Assembly (NCBI GenBank): GCA_032207245.1
Contig: CM063502.1
Location: 72,101,616 to 72,165,615, forward strand
DNA length: 64,000 nt
Source: Pardosa pseudoannulata
Taxonomy: Eukaryota; Arthropoda; Arachnida; Araneae; Lycosidae
Direction of reading: 5' to 3'
The notes below the pieces were generated by a model that worked only from the letters and a program-made list of their open reading frames with translations, did not search any database and had not been told where the DNA came from. The position numbers and the translations under genes were made by a program. Below, one piece after another: positions 15,831-30,295 of the stretch. Position 1 is the first letter of the stretch, and each line of letters opens with the position of its first letter.

Positions 15831-16226
15831 TACAATATTTTTTAAAAATATCCCTGTTTTTTCTCCTAATTCTACACTTTATAGAGTAATTTTAAAAGGA
15901 AATTTAGCTTCTTACAAGATGTTATAAATTGAAATAAAAAGTGAGCAAATCGCCTAGCCAAAAATAATATACTTACACTTACATGTGATACAATTTACAA
16001 TATTTATAAAATACCTCTAGTTATAACTTGTATTAAACTTAGAAAACTTTACTAAAATGTCATATTTTTTTTAAATGCTTTTAAAAATGTTTTTATGTCT
16101 GACATCAAAATGTATTTAATCCTTCTGTTTTTTATAAGTGCTTTTTTCCAGTAAAAAATTAACTCTTAATATACTCATAAAAACTATCATCTGTTTTTTA
16201 TAAGTGCTTTTTTCCACTAAAAAATT

Positions 16227-16400
16227 CTGGCCGATTGGTTAGGGCGCTGATCGTCGGTACCGGAGTTCGTGGGTTCGAATCCCACTATGGCATGGATGTT
16301 CGTAGCCGTTCGGAATCGGCTTAAGCAGTAGGTTCCGGTCTCATTAGCCCTCGTGTGCAAAACAGTAGACCGTAGCTCTCAAAACCAAACCAAAACCAAA
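16227..16400 (+). mobile_element. tRNA-derived SINE, copy 2, with target-site duplication
   Basis: This copy is fuller than the one at 2092. It has an A-box-like TGGCCGATTGG at 16228-16238, the 13-base segment missing from copy 1, a B box GGTTCGAATCC at 16272-16282, then the same body and a tail of AACCAAA units. An exact 13-bp direct repeat CCACTAAAAAATT flanks it (16214-16226 and 16401-16413). It sits inside a 67-bp tandem duplication within the second 696-bp unit, so it is younger than both duplications. Confidence 0.93.
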
Positions 16401-16504
16401 CCACTAAAAAATTAACTCTAAATATCCTCATAAAAACTATCAGATATATTTTGAAAGAAAATTGTTTACAATTTATGACATTAATGCCTTTATCCACTAA
16501 TACA

Positions 16505-16770
16505 TGGAAGCCCGATAGACTTCAGATATTGACTAGTATCCCCAATCCACAGGTCCGTATTTTGGTCCTCTGACTGAGCAAGGACTCAGACTTTCACCTA
16601 TTCAGATGGTAGATAAATTGAAAATCAACCATGCTTGTTAATTCAACCATGGTTGTACCAGTTAAAGTTAATGTTAACCACCTAACTCATATATGTTTTG
16701 CACCCAAAGGTATTTGGACATTGACAATATAGGATATAGCCCCCAAATTCGGCTTTTCAGCCTAGAAGAT
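16505..16770. repeat. Dispersed repeat family R1, copy 2
   Basis: Paralogue of 15548-15830 carried along in the tandem duplication. Its core is further eroded (ACCATGCTTG in place of AAGCATGCTTG). Confidence 0.65.
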
Positions 16771-17010
16771 AAAATATTTTTTTAGAGAATTTTTTAAAAA
16801 TATCAATGTTTTTGTTCTATTTCTACACTTTTAAAAGGAAATTTAGTTTCTTAGAAGATGTGATAAAAAACAAAGATGTGATAACAGAAACAAAAAGTGA
16901 GTAATTCGGCATGACAAAAAGAGTATACTTATACTTACGTGTGATACAAATTACAATATTTATAAAATACCTCTGGCTATAACTTGTATTAAACGTAGAA
17001 AACTTTGCTG

Positions 17011-17861
17011 ATTTAAATGCTGGATTCATTTTTATGTCTAATGAAATGTTAAAATTAAATTATTTTAGTATAATTTTTTAACAGATATTGACCGAAGTAA
17101 CAGAGAAATAAACATATTTAATTCTATTTTTATATTTATAAACATTTTAAAATCTGATTAAAGATATAGAAAAATAATAGATAAGCTTAAATGCAATTAT
17201 TTTAATACACGATTTTATATGAGTGCAAGGGTATCTGGTACACAAATATACTTTAATTTAAGAGGTAAAAAGTATATATAAAATCTGTTTTTTTTTTGTT
17301 TAAGGAAGAGACATTTTTCATGTATAATACTTATTAAAATACCGAAATATTTTAATGATTTTAAAATATAAAGGTGTTTTTTAATTTGAATTTCAAAAGA
17401 GGATAACTAAAAGTATTTAATGTTTAGGATTTTTTATTTTGTTGCTTATTAAGTTATCGTCTGTTTTAAATCTTTAGACAAAAGTGCACCAGTTAATCAT
17501 GTGTTCTTTAAGAAAGTGTTTGTAATGCACCCCAAACGTCTTTCTTTAATGTAAACAAGTATTTTCTTTGGGATATTGTCCAAACCATTTTCAATATTTT
17601 CTTCATAAACACATAAGAAATTACTTTTTTAAATCAGAATAAAAATTAGTGAAAATAATTAATGAATAGAATTGATGATTATATAGCTTACCATTCAACG
17701 CAAGACTTGTTTGCCCGTGAAAAAAAGACAAGATATATTGCAGCCCCCTGGTTTATTTCATGGTGCATCAAGACCTCTTTGAGAGTCCATGATGCATCAA
17801 ATAAATTAGATCTTTTTACTAAGAATTTTAAAATAATTTTCTTATCCATTATTTAACGTAT
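17011..17861. other. AT-rich spacer with one imperfect hairpin
   Basis: No gene seen. Positions 17752-17805 form an imperfect stem: a TTTATTT...TGCATCA arm and a TGCATCAAATAAA arm around a CTCTTTGAGAG centre. Nothing else is notable. Confidence 0.45.
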
Positions 17862-17865
17862 ATCA

Positions 17866-19918
17866 ATTTTCAGTTTTGAAACGTATCTTGGATTATTTTT
17901 TCTGAATCTGGAGAAATGAAATAACGAATTGAATATCCTACTGCATAAAGCAATAATATTCGTCTATATATACATTTTCCCATACTTACGAGATTTGTTT
18001 CGTGGTAATAAAACAATCCCTTGACAAACAATCCTGTATCGGGCAGGGTTTCAAAAAATGTGACTGCAAATCTAAATGTATCATTAATTGCTAACTAAAA
18101 ACCAATTGCTATGCAATTCAAAGTGTCCCCAAACCTTAGATTGCACAAATAAGTAAGCATAATTTTCTCATGTGTTTCGTAAATTCATTTCTTTATTTGT
18201 AATAATATGTTAAATCATTTGATTCTTTGTATTATAGTTTTTTTTGATAGAATAAAGATTGATTCGATCAACAAATTTGTTGTTAGCTTAATTGTATTAA
18301 CGTAAATCTTTAGATATGGAAAAATAAACAAGCAACATTTAATTTAAGGATACAGAAACATTGTTGTTCTTCCAGAATATATCTTATTTTTCACCTTAAC
18401 GAGTACCTAGTAAGTAATATGTAGTTCTTCTAGGTATTTCTTATATTACCTAGGTTAATTGAAAAATGAACCAGTTTTCTCCAATGTAACGAATCTACCT
18501 AGTTAATGTGCACATTAGCTAGATAATATGTAGAAAAACTAATTTCTGCACAGTTTTCAGTTTTGAAACGTATCTTAGATTATTTTTTCTGAATCTGGGG
18601 AAATGAAATAACGAATTAAATATATTCTACTGCATAAAGAGATAATATTTGTCCATATATAGTTTTTCCCATACTTACAAGATTTAGTTCGTGGTAATAA
18701 AACAATCCCTTGACAAACAATCCTGTATCGGGCAGGGTTTCAAAAAATGTGACTGCAAATCTAAATGTATCATTAATTGCTAACTAAAAACCAATTGCTA
18801 TGCAATTCAAAGTGTCCCCAAACCTTAGATTGCACAAATAAGTAAGCATAATTTTCTCATGTGTTTCGTAAATTCATTTCTTTAGTTTTAATAATATGTT
18901 AAATCATTTGATTCTTTGTATTATAGTTTTTTTCCACTGAATAAAGATTCATTCGATCCACTAATCTGTTGTTAGCTTAATTGTATTAACATGAATCTTT
19001 GGATATGGAAAAATATATACGCAACATTTAATTTAAGGATACAGAAACATTGTTGTTCTTCCAGAATATATCTTATTTTCATCTTAATGAGTATCTAGTA
19101 CGTAATATGTAGTTCTTCTAGGTATTTCTTATATTACCTAGGTTAATTGAAAAATGAACCAGTTTTCTGCAATGTAATGGATCTACCTAGTTAATTAGCT
19201 AGATAATATGTAGAAAAACTAATTTCTGCACAGTTTTCAGTTTTGAAACGTATCTTAGATTATTTTTTCTGAATCTGGGGAAATGAAATAACGAATTAAA
19301 TATATTCTACTGCATAAAGAGATAATATTTGTCCATATATAGTTTTTCCCATACTTACAAGATTTAGTTCGTGGTAATAAAACAATCCCTTCGCAAACAA
19401 TCCTGTATCGGGCAGGGTTTCAAAAAATGTGACTGCAAATCTAAATGTATCACAAATTGCTAACCAAAAACTAATTGCTATGCAATTCAAAGTGTCACAA
19501 ATCTTTAGATTGCACAAATAAGTAAATACAATTTTATCATATGATTTGTAAATTAATTTCCCTAGTTTTAATAATATGTTAAACCGTTTGATTCTTTGTA
19601 TTACAGTTTTTTCAATTGATTGAAGATTGATTCTATCAACTAATTTGTTTTTAGCTTAACTGTATTAACGTGAATCTTTAGATATGAAAAAATAAGTAAA
19701 CAACATTTAATTTAAGGATACAGAAGCATTGATGTTGTTCCATAATATATCTTATTTTTACCTTAACGAGTACCTAGTACGTAATATGTAGATCATCTAG
19801 GTAATTCTTATATTACCTAGGTAAATTGGAAAATGAAACTGTTTTCTGCAATATAATGGATCTACCTAGTTAATGGGCATATCAGCTAAATATACTGCAA
19901 AAAAAACTGATTTCTGCA
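17866..19918 (+). repeat. Three-copy tandem array, unit about 685 bp, mosaic copies
   Basis: CAGTTTTGAAACGTATCTT starts the units at 17871, 18558 and 19238 (periods 687 and 680). Each unit runs to a CTGATTTCTGCAC-like end. The first about 150 bp of unit 2 matches unit 3 exactly and differs from unit 1. The next about 190 bp (from CAATCCCTTGACAAACAATC on) matches unit 1 exactly and differs from unit 3. Short palindromes around CCTAGG recur near each unit end. The minus frame at 19296-19517 lies inside unit 3, is not conserved as a frame and is not called. Confidence 0.93.
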
Positions 19919-20039
19919 CTTTAGTGGTAACTAAATAAGTTTAATAAACAGTTTATAAAAAACAACACTATATTTCAAAATATAAAGCTCTTATTTGCAA
20001 TAACATAAGAAGTGTGTAGTTCGAGTGTCTTAAAAATCC

Positions 20040-20235
20040 TTTTACATCCAGTAAAAATTAAAATTGTTTATTTTATTGACGTGAGCTTTAATTCTTATAT
20101 AAAGGCGTTTTCCACCAATATTCTTTGCAACCAATACGCACCTGGTCTATGATCCCTTTTGACATTTTCGAATTCTTGGAGCATATACCTCTTAACTTTC
20201 ATCTCAACATAATGGCATCATTTCAGCACCTATAC
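20040..20235 (+). repeat. Diverged repeat, copy 2 of a pair with 14815-15010
   Basis: Homologous in the same orientation to 14815-15010 (ACCAATACGC, ATCTCAACATAAT, TCATTTCAG blocks). The pair brackets the duplication-rich block between them. Confidence 0.75.
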
Positions 20236-23200
20236 AATCATGGTATGGAATTTCTTTTAGTTTCAGTACTTTTATCTGATACGTTTCGTGAATTATAAAT
20301 GATGCTCTGAATCAAATCCTACTTCCTTTTAAAGCAGTTGTGCACTTCCTTCTGTTGTTAAAAAAGCTTTCGATAACCAAGTATTGTGTAGGATTGAAAT
20401 TTAGTTAAGATTTCTCCTATATACTGAACGATTACAATATATTTTTAATACTGGAGCTCAAAAATATGCGAAATGTGATTCTTTTATGCATTATTAATTT
20501 GCATACGTAATATTTAAAAATTATTTATATATTATATTATTTCTTATTTCTATTATGCAAACTGTTTTTCATACTTTCCGAATCTAAAGAGTCTTACGCA
20601 TAATCATGAGTGTACATTATAACTATTGAATATTTATTTATTTTGTATTTATCTTACATACGTCTCCTGATATAAAGTTTCAATAAAATTGATCCAGTAA
20701 TTCTGGAGATAATTGATCAAATCTGAAATTTTTCTTAATTTTGAACATGAGTTTATATATATAGTTACAATACTTTACTTAATACATTTGATTAACTGAA
20801 ATTGTAACTCAAAGTTCAAATTTTCTCAACTATTAAGGCACACAGTTTATATAGATTAGGGAACTAACAACACTGAAGAATCCCTTACATTTAATAACAA
20901 GTGAGTAGAATATTGAAGATGTACACATATAAACAGAATACCTCTGCAATCCAGTTTACATTATAATAGGATTATAGAACCTCAAACAGAGCTCTCTTGT
21001 CAGTCTCTAAAGCAATTAAATATATTTTGAGAAATTTATACGTGATATTTACAACAGAATAGCCGAAATATCTTTTGAAATTACTATAACGCATATCATT
21101 ACATTTGAATAATTAAACTTTTATCAAGCCCACTCTTTAAAGTTGTAACAGTTAATATCATTGTAAATCTTTTGTATCATATCATTTAGTTATATGATTG
21201 CGATAAAATGTATTAATAGATAATGTTATTAATATTGCATAAGATCTTTTGCTGAAGAGAAATTGTAAAATGTCGATTGTTTCTACTTTATTTTAATGAA
21301 TTCAAAATTAATGCGTAAGTTTAAAATTACTTAAATGAAATAACAATAATGTAAAAATCAAAAATTAATAAAACTTTGGTCATGAAAGAATTTACAGAGA
21401 TATCAAATAACACATTCTATTTTTATCTTGAGCGGATTAATTTAGCTTAATATTTTATTCAATTTAAGGGTTTCGTATGACATAACCATTGTTTCAAAAT
21501 AGAAATAGACCAAAGTTTTTATCATTTCTTGATATATACACACGATATCTGAAAATTTCTGTAAGATGGCCGCACTCGTACTGTGCTGAATTTCTGTACC
21601 AGAGTCTGTCGGAATACCATTTTGGTTATAGATGTTCATAGCAATTTTGAATATAATTTGTCTGTTTTGTATTTGTATGTGTTAGTTTGAGATATTTTTA
21701 CTGTATTTACTATAATGCATTGTATATTAAAGAACTGCTGTGGATTGTACACCCGGGGACACCCAAAGCATCTTAAACCTTTGTTTTAAGGTAGAAGGTC
21801 CTCGTTGGTACATCCAATTTAATATGCAGGTTCTGATAACATTAGCTCTATTGTAAGAATATTTAAGACATAGGGACTTTCACAAAAAATATTTAAAAAA
21901 AATTAACATCTCTTAATTAATTTACTATAGGTACTTATTTAAGTAAGAATTGCAGAAAATAATCTGACCCATGGTTCCGTATTTATGAAGAATGGAAATA
22001 TTCAGTTAGGTTAGTGAGCAGCAATTTTAGTTGAGTTTAGCAGTTATTCATAGCAAAAAAGAGCATTTTTGTGTTAAAACAATCGACAAGAACTTTTCTC
22101 CGACATATAGATCCATTTCTCCAAATTGTGGCTTAAATTCATCTATCTAACCTGTAATTAATTTAATATTCCAGATATTAAATTGATATAATAAAAATAT
22201 ACCAGAGGATTGTGTCTTTGTGTTGATCCATTGCCTCTGCATTGTAATTATTTTGTTTCTATTGGAGCATGGTGACCTGGATACATCCCCTATTTAAAAT
22301 TTTCTTTCAATATTTTGTATGCAGTAATCAGTCAAATATTAGGTAAGCAAACAAAAATTCAAAAGCATTAAAACACTGATTAAAAATGGCTGCGTTAATC
22401 CACTGAATGTAAGTTCGGATCTCTTCAAAGTGTTAACTGTTTGGATATCTATGCCATTTTAAGAGACAAAAATTACGTTTAGTTGACAAAAGTTAAATTT
22501 ATGTCAGAAGTTAATGTACATCTTAAAAATATTTTCTTCTTCTATTGTTAGATTTTTATTATGATAACATAGATACTAAAGATAATTTTTTAAGCATTTT
22601 CTTGAACTTGTTGCCCTGGATGCCTCTATTGGGATCGTTAGACCTCAAATATTCACTGTTTGCGATTTTTGTATGTGATGGAGAAAAGTGCCCATAATAA
22701 TTTTGTCAGACTTTCTTCAGTTTCTTAAATATATTCTTTCAAGTAAAGGTAATAGTTTGGCAGAATCATAAATTTATTTTTATTCCGAATCCCAAAAGAC
22801 GAGTTATTTATTTGGTTTTTAAGTCGTATGGAGTGCAAACAATTAAAAAAAATAAGTATTTTTAAAAATATGTCTATGGATAATATAAAAAAAAGAAAAA
22901 ATAATTAATTTTCCTTTTAGTTACACATTTTTATTAAAACTTCTACCCACCCTTTTATTTAAGATAACTAAATGTGCAGACAAATGTATTTAGACAGTAT
23001 ATAAAGAAATAAAAATTTTTTCTACTTATAATTATTTAGATATAACAAAAGAATGAAAAAGGTGCATAGTATAATATCCTAGTACGGTACTATTATAAAA
23101 ATAAACATGAAGAAATTATTAATTCTCTTAATGAGTTTTAAAAATCTGGCATAGTTAAATTACAGTTTTTATTTTTTAAAGCAATAATTAAATCATTTAA

Positions 23201-23844
23201 TCAAAATATATATTTTATAAATCCCTAAACTTAAAAAAACAACTTTACAACTGAATTTTTATACTAGAATGATATAATTTCTTTTCGTTCGGAGTGGAAA
23301 AATGTTATATATTGAATAAGGCATATATTGTAATAAAAAATTAAACATGTTAGTATATTTTAAATTCTGTTCTGTCTCATTGAGAACTTATTGTTACAAA
23401 TTTTAGATCTTAAAACTTAATAATTTTTTTTATTATTTTTTAATCATCTTCCTAATAATTAATCAATTGTAATACCTAATCTAAATTTACCAATATTGCT
23501 ATATATTAGATTAATAATACAGAAATGCAACATATGACTAATAGTGACTCTAAAACGCATATTTTAATCCGTAATAAATGTCGTTCTACAAATGGAATAA
23601 AGGTAAAGTGTTCTTACTCTTTTATTGTTTTAATCAATATTTTTTATTTCATGCGTCTGATATTCATTTTCAATCAAAATATTATTGATAATACATAATT
23701 ATACTACTGTAAAACTTAGTTTGGTTGAGAGCACTATGGTCAAATTTTGCGGAACAACGGCAAATGAGATGAATTATTGTTATATGAAATACCTTTTTGA
23801 GATACAAAATTTACTATTTTTATTATTATATTCTGTATATAATA
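20236..23844. other. AT-rich stretch, nothing recognised
   Basis: No coding, RNA or repeat feature that I can support. A small GC-richer patch at 21740-21830 (ACACCCGGGGACACCC) is unidentified. Confidence 0.5.
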
Positions 23845-24018
23845 TACACTCATGTCCATAAATTAAGGATAATTCAGAATCACACAGAAATTGAGCTCTA
23901 AAATAAAAATTTCACCTATAGAATCATCACACACATCTTGAAGAAGAATATGCAAATTGCAGGAAACCACCAGATGGCGCGGATAGTACGTCACAATGAC
24001 GAGAGTGTATGAAAGGGG

Positions 24019-24026
24019 TATATAAG
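24019..24026 (+). promoter_or_regulatory. TATA-like box of the Tc1 transposase
   Basis: TATATAAG lies inside the element, 71 bp before the transposase ATG and after the left inverted repeat. The position suits a promoter carried by the element. No other promoter element is identified. Confidence 0.45.
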
Positions 24027-24096
24027 GAATTGTAGCAAAGAAATAAAATTGATCTCAAGCGCTTTAAAAGCCTTTCAGTGTATTAACCACACAGTT

Positions 24097-25125
24097 ATGG
24101 CACAAAGGAAGCATTTGGATGATTTTTTACGTGGTAGAATTATCGGACGACTGGAATGTGGACGTACCCAGCTGGAAGTATCCGAGGAACTTGGAATCGC
24201 CCAGAGTGTCATCTCCAGGCTTTGGCAACGATTGAAACATGATGGTAATGTGAGTAGATGTTACATCACAGGTCGCCCCCGAGTTACTACGCCGAATGAT
24301 GACCGGTATTTGGCAGTTACTGCCAAAAGAAACAGACGGAGCACAGCATCAGACCTGTCTCGTCAGCTCTCTTCAGCTACCGGTACGACAGTTTCAAGGC
24401 AGACCGTGTACAGACGCTTAGGGAACATTGGTCTATATGCTCGTAGACCTGTCAGATGTGTTCCCCTTACCGCAACTCACTGTCGCCTGCGATTATGCTG
24501 GGCTAGAGAGCATGCATTGTGGACACCGCAACAGTGGTCTTGTGTGATGTTTTCCGACGAGTCCAGGTTCAGTTTACATTCTGATTCTCGCCGGACTTTC
24601 ATATGGAGAGCACCAGGTACCCGTTACCACCAAGAGAACACCATTGAACGACACCGTTACGGTGGTGCAGGATGGCTCATTTGGGGAGGAATTATTCTTG
24701 GTTCCAGAACTGACCTGCATGTTCAGAGTGTAACGATGACAGGCCACATCTATCGGGATGTCATTCTGGAACAACATGTACGTTTGTTTCGGGGCGCCAT
24801 GGGTCCTGAATTTCTGTATATGGATGACAACGCCCGACCTGACCGTGCAAACATTGTAGACGAATGCCTTCAATCGGAGGATATCACCCGTATGGATTGG
24901 CCAGCATACTCACCGGACTTGAATCCAATAGAGCATGTGTGGGACATGCTTGGCCGACGAATTGCAGCCCGTCAACCCCCTCCCAACTGTCTATCGGAAC
25001 TTCGGAGGGCATTGCTTGATGAGTGGTGTAATTGTCCCCAAGATCAGATTTATAATCTGATACTCAGCATGCGTAGACGTTGTAACGCTTGTATTGCATC
25101 GTCCGGGAGACATACTCCGTATTAA
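24097..25125 (+). CDS. Tc1/mariner transposase, 342 aa, DD34E, uninterrupted
   Basis: Cut-and-paste transposase that binds the element's inverted repeats and inserts copies at TA. I chose the ATG at 24097 (MAQRKHLDDF); the frame is open upstream to 24049 but that part has no ATG. The length is normal for the Tc1 group. Residues about 13-47 form the first helix-turn-helix, GRPR at 59-62 is the AT-hook-like linker, and about 83-110 form the second helix-turn-helix. The catalytic triad is complete: D154 in MFSDESRF, D244 in YMDDNARP and E279 in SPDLNPIEHVWD, with exactly 34 residues between the last two (DD34E). GG..WGG-type glycine motifs (189-198) are present. Oddity: family members usually read NARPH, whereas here position 249 is Asp (GAC where His would be CAC). 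This single change might reduce activity. It has no stop or frameshift. Confidence 0.97.
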   Translation: MAQRKHLDDFLRGRIIGRLECGRTQLEVSEELGIAQSVISRLWQRLKHDGNVSRCYITGRPRVTTPNDDRYLAVTAKRNRRSTASDLSRQLSSATGTTVSRQTVYRRLGNIGLYARRPVRCVPLTATHCRLRLCWAREHALWTPQQWSCVMFSDESRFSLHSDSRRTFIWRAPGTRYHQENTIERHRYGGAGWLIWGGIILGSRTDLHVQSVTMTGHIYRDVILEQHVRLFRGAMGPEFLYMDDNARPDRANIVDECLQSEDITRMDWPAYSPDLNPIEHVWDMLGRRIAARQPPPNCLSELRRALLDEWCNCPQDQIYNLILSMRRRCNACIASSGRHTPY

Positions 25126-25259
25126 CCATCATACTAACCATGTTATACTGTTTTCTGTAAATAGGTTCTTTTTTGAAATTTGCTCCAGGGAGTAAAAATC
25201 GCAATTTTTATTAATTATGTCAAACATATAACATCTTTTTTGCTCTTTACATTTTGTTT

Positions 25260-25265
25260 AATAAA
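25260..25265 (+). terminator. Polyadenylation signal of the Tc1 transposase
   Basis: AATAAA 135 bp after the stop codon and within the element, before the right inverted repeat. It is the only canonical signal between the stop and the element end. Confidence 0.5.
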
Positions 25266-25695
25266 TAGACTTTACAAATAAGTCAAATTTGTTTTGCTTT
25301 TGTCTCTTTTATTGCCTCAACTTCATTATCCTTAATTTATGGACATGAGTGTAAATACAAAAACTGAAATTTACGATTATATGAATAAAATAAATCATTT
25401 ATACGTCTTTGTATCATTTTTACTAGTAATTATGATCACGTGCTACAGTTAAAAATATAATTAATAAAAAGATAATTTCCCATTAGAGTGGTGTAAAAAA
25501 TATTTGTGACGAAGCCATCAAAACAGAATTGATCTTGATGATTGCCATTATTTTAATCTACCATTTTATCTGAGAACAAAAATTCTACATTAAATTAAAG
25601 TGGCTTTTTTAGGTATATTTAACATAACTCAGGCATTTGCAATAATTAATATTACATATGTGACTGCAAGCATACGGCTTTCACGTCTTCATTAA

Positions 25696-26254
25696 CCCCT
25701 TCCGGTAAAATGACGAGTCTAGCTCGTCATTAGTTTTTCATTCCATACCACACAATGACGAGCTACACTCGTTATGCTTTTAAAGTTACTGTTAAATATG
25801 ATAATTAATTTAGTTTAAAATTTCTAGTCTACTGAATTTGGCAACACTTTTACCACTTGTGAAAATCACAAGTCACTATTGCATATTGTTTACTTGGTAC
25901 AAGTCATTGCCAAATTAATGAGTCAGAATAAAAGAAAATCTACTAAGAAATGCCGTGTGTGTTACAAGAATCAAATTAAAAGTGAGACTACTTGACGGTG
26001 TAAACAATTAAGAATTCCTTTGCACTTTGTTTTGAAAAGTACCACTAGCTTGAAGACTATTATCTGTATACCTTATTAATGTTTTGCTTTGATATTTTCT
26101 TAATTTTACTGTTTCTGATATTATTTAACACTATGTAAAAAGAGGATTTTAATTAAGAATATGTAAGAATTGTAAAATGAAACAAGTTTTTTAAATAAAA
26201 ATTAAATGGTTATTTCATGCACAGTTTTTCATTATTAAATCATACCGGAAGGGG
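25696..26254 (+). mobile_element. piggyBac-type MITE with TTAA target site
   Basis: The 559-bp element is bounded by 12-bp perfect inverted repeats CCCCTTCCGGTA / TACCGGAAGGGG and flanked on both sides by TTAA (25692-25695 and 26255-26258), the target site specific to the piggyBac superfamily. Just inside the left end are palindromic repeats around ATGACGAG...CTCGTCAT and ATGACGAGCTACACTCGTTAT. It contains a remnant of the transposase C-terminus (see 25918-26079), so it derives from a larger element by internal deletion. It cannot move without a transposase supplied elsewhere. Confidence 0.92.
25918..26079 (+). pseudogene. piggyBac transposase C-terminal Cys-rich domain remnant
   Basis: The reading frame from ATG 25918 gives KKCRVCYKNQIK, then SETT, an in-frame TGA at 25993-25995, then RCKQLRIPLHFV and a terminal TAA at 26077-26079. 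This matches the order of the C-terminal zinc-binding domain of piggyBac transposases (CxxC..., CKxC, PLC/H-type ending) used in binding the element ends. The CxxC pair (Cys12, Cys15) and the next Cys (28) remain. The position after KQ that is normally Cys is Leu. The catalytic domain is absent, so it is non-functional. Confidence 0.75.
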
Positions 26255-26258
26255 TTAA

Positions 26259-29770
<3,512 letters not shown>

Positions 29771-29944
29771 TTTAGTTAAATTGTAAGAAATCAGAGAATA
29801 AAACGTTCTAAATTTAAATTTATAACATCATAATTGTAAAAAGAAAGGATTTCAAAATAAGAAGTACAGCAATTTATGAGGGGCGATGTTTGTGGGATTG
29901 GATCTGTAGAGAAGATTAGACACGTGTGTCTAATCTTGCACTAT

Positions 29945-30295
29945 GGCAAAATGTCCTTTGGTGAAATTATTTATGGAGACCTAGAGGTCTGTTTGGTTAT
30001 TGGGGTTAGGTGCATCAAATTCAGTGGGATCCATTTTCCTCTATGTTTCATTCTTGAAGGCGGTGATGTGGTGCTTTCAGTCTTCAACTAATAGGAAAAT
30101 AGGAAGGATCGGCGAATCAAAATGGCCTTTCGTAAAATTATTTACTTAGACCTAGATGTCTGTTTGGTCATTGGGGATTAGGTCTGTCAAATTCAGTGGG
30201 ATCCATTTTCCTCTATGTTTCATTCTTGAAAGCGGTGATGGGGCGATCTCAATCTTCAACTAATGATTAAAAGGTAGGATCGGCGAATCAAAATT
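29945..30295 (+). repeat. Two-copy tandem duplication, unit about 172 bp
   Basis: TCAGTGGGATCCATTTTCCT recurs at 30021 and 30193, within units that share AAATGNCCTTT, GACCTAGA.GTCTGTTTGGT, CTATGTTTCATTCTTGAA, GCGGTGATG and AGGATCGGCGAATCAAAA. The region is more GC-rich than its flanks from about 29875 to 30430. Frames are not conserved between copies, so I do not call a gene; it may be part of an unidentified dispersed element. Confidence 0.88.

Larger units (their letters stand above)
15351..17010 (+). repeat. Two-copy tandem duplication, unit about 696 bp
   Basis: ACTAAAATGTC marks the starts at 15355 and 16051. Both units run through CTTTTAAAAATGTTTT, CATCAAAATGTATTTA, a dispersed repeat piece and CAGCCTAGAAGATAAAATAT to ATACCTCTRG.TATAACTTGTATTAAAC. 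Unit 2 is longer for two reasons: a 67-bp internal tandem duplication (starts at 16127 and again near 16194) and a SINE inserted in the second half of that duplication. Confidence 0.88.
23847..25351 (+). mobile_element. Complete Tc1/mariner-family transposon
   Basis: The element is 1505 bp long with perfect 27-bp terminal inverted repeats (23847-23873 and 25325-25351) beginning CACTCATGTCCATAAATTAA. A TA dinucleotide flanks each side (23845-23846 and 25352-25353), the target duplication expected for Tc1/mariner. It holds one intronless transposase frame, a TATA-like TATATAAG at 24019-24026 before it, and AATAAA at 25260-25265 after it. Base composition is far more GC-rich than the surroundings. 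Perfect repeats and an open frame suggest recent arrival or recent activity; whether it still moves is unknown. Confidence 0.97.

Noticed and set aside
24574..24873. Minus-strand 99-codon frame
   Set aside because: Antisense shadow of the Tc1 transposase.
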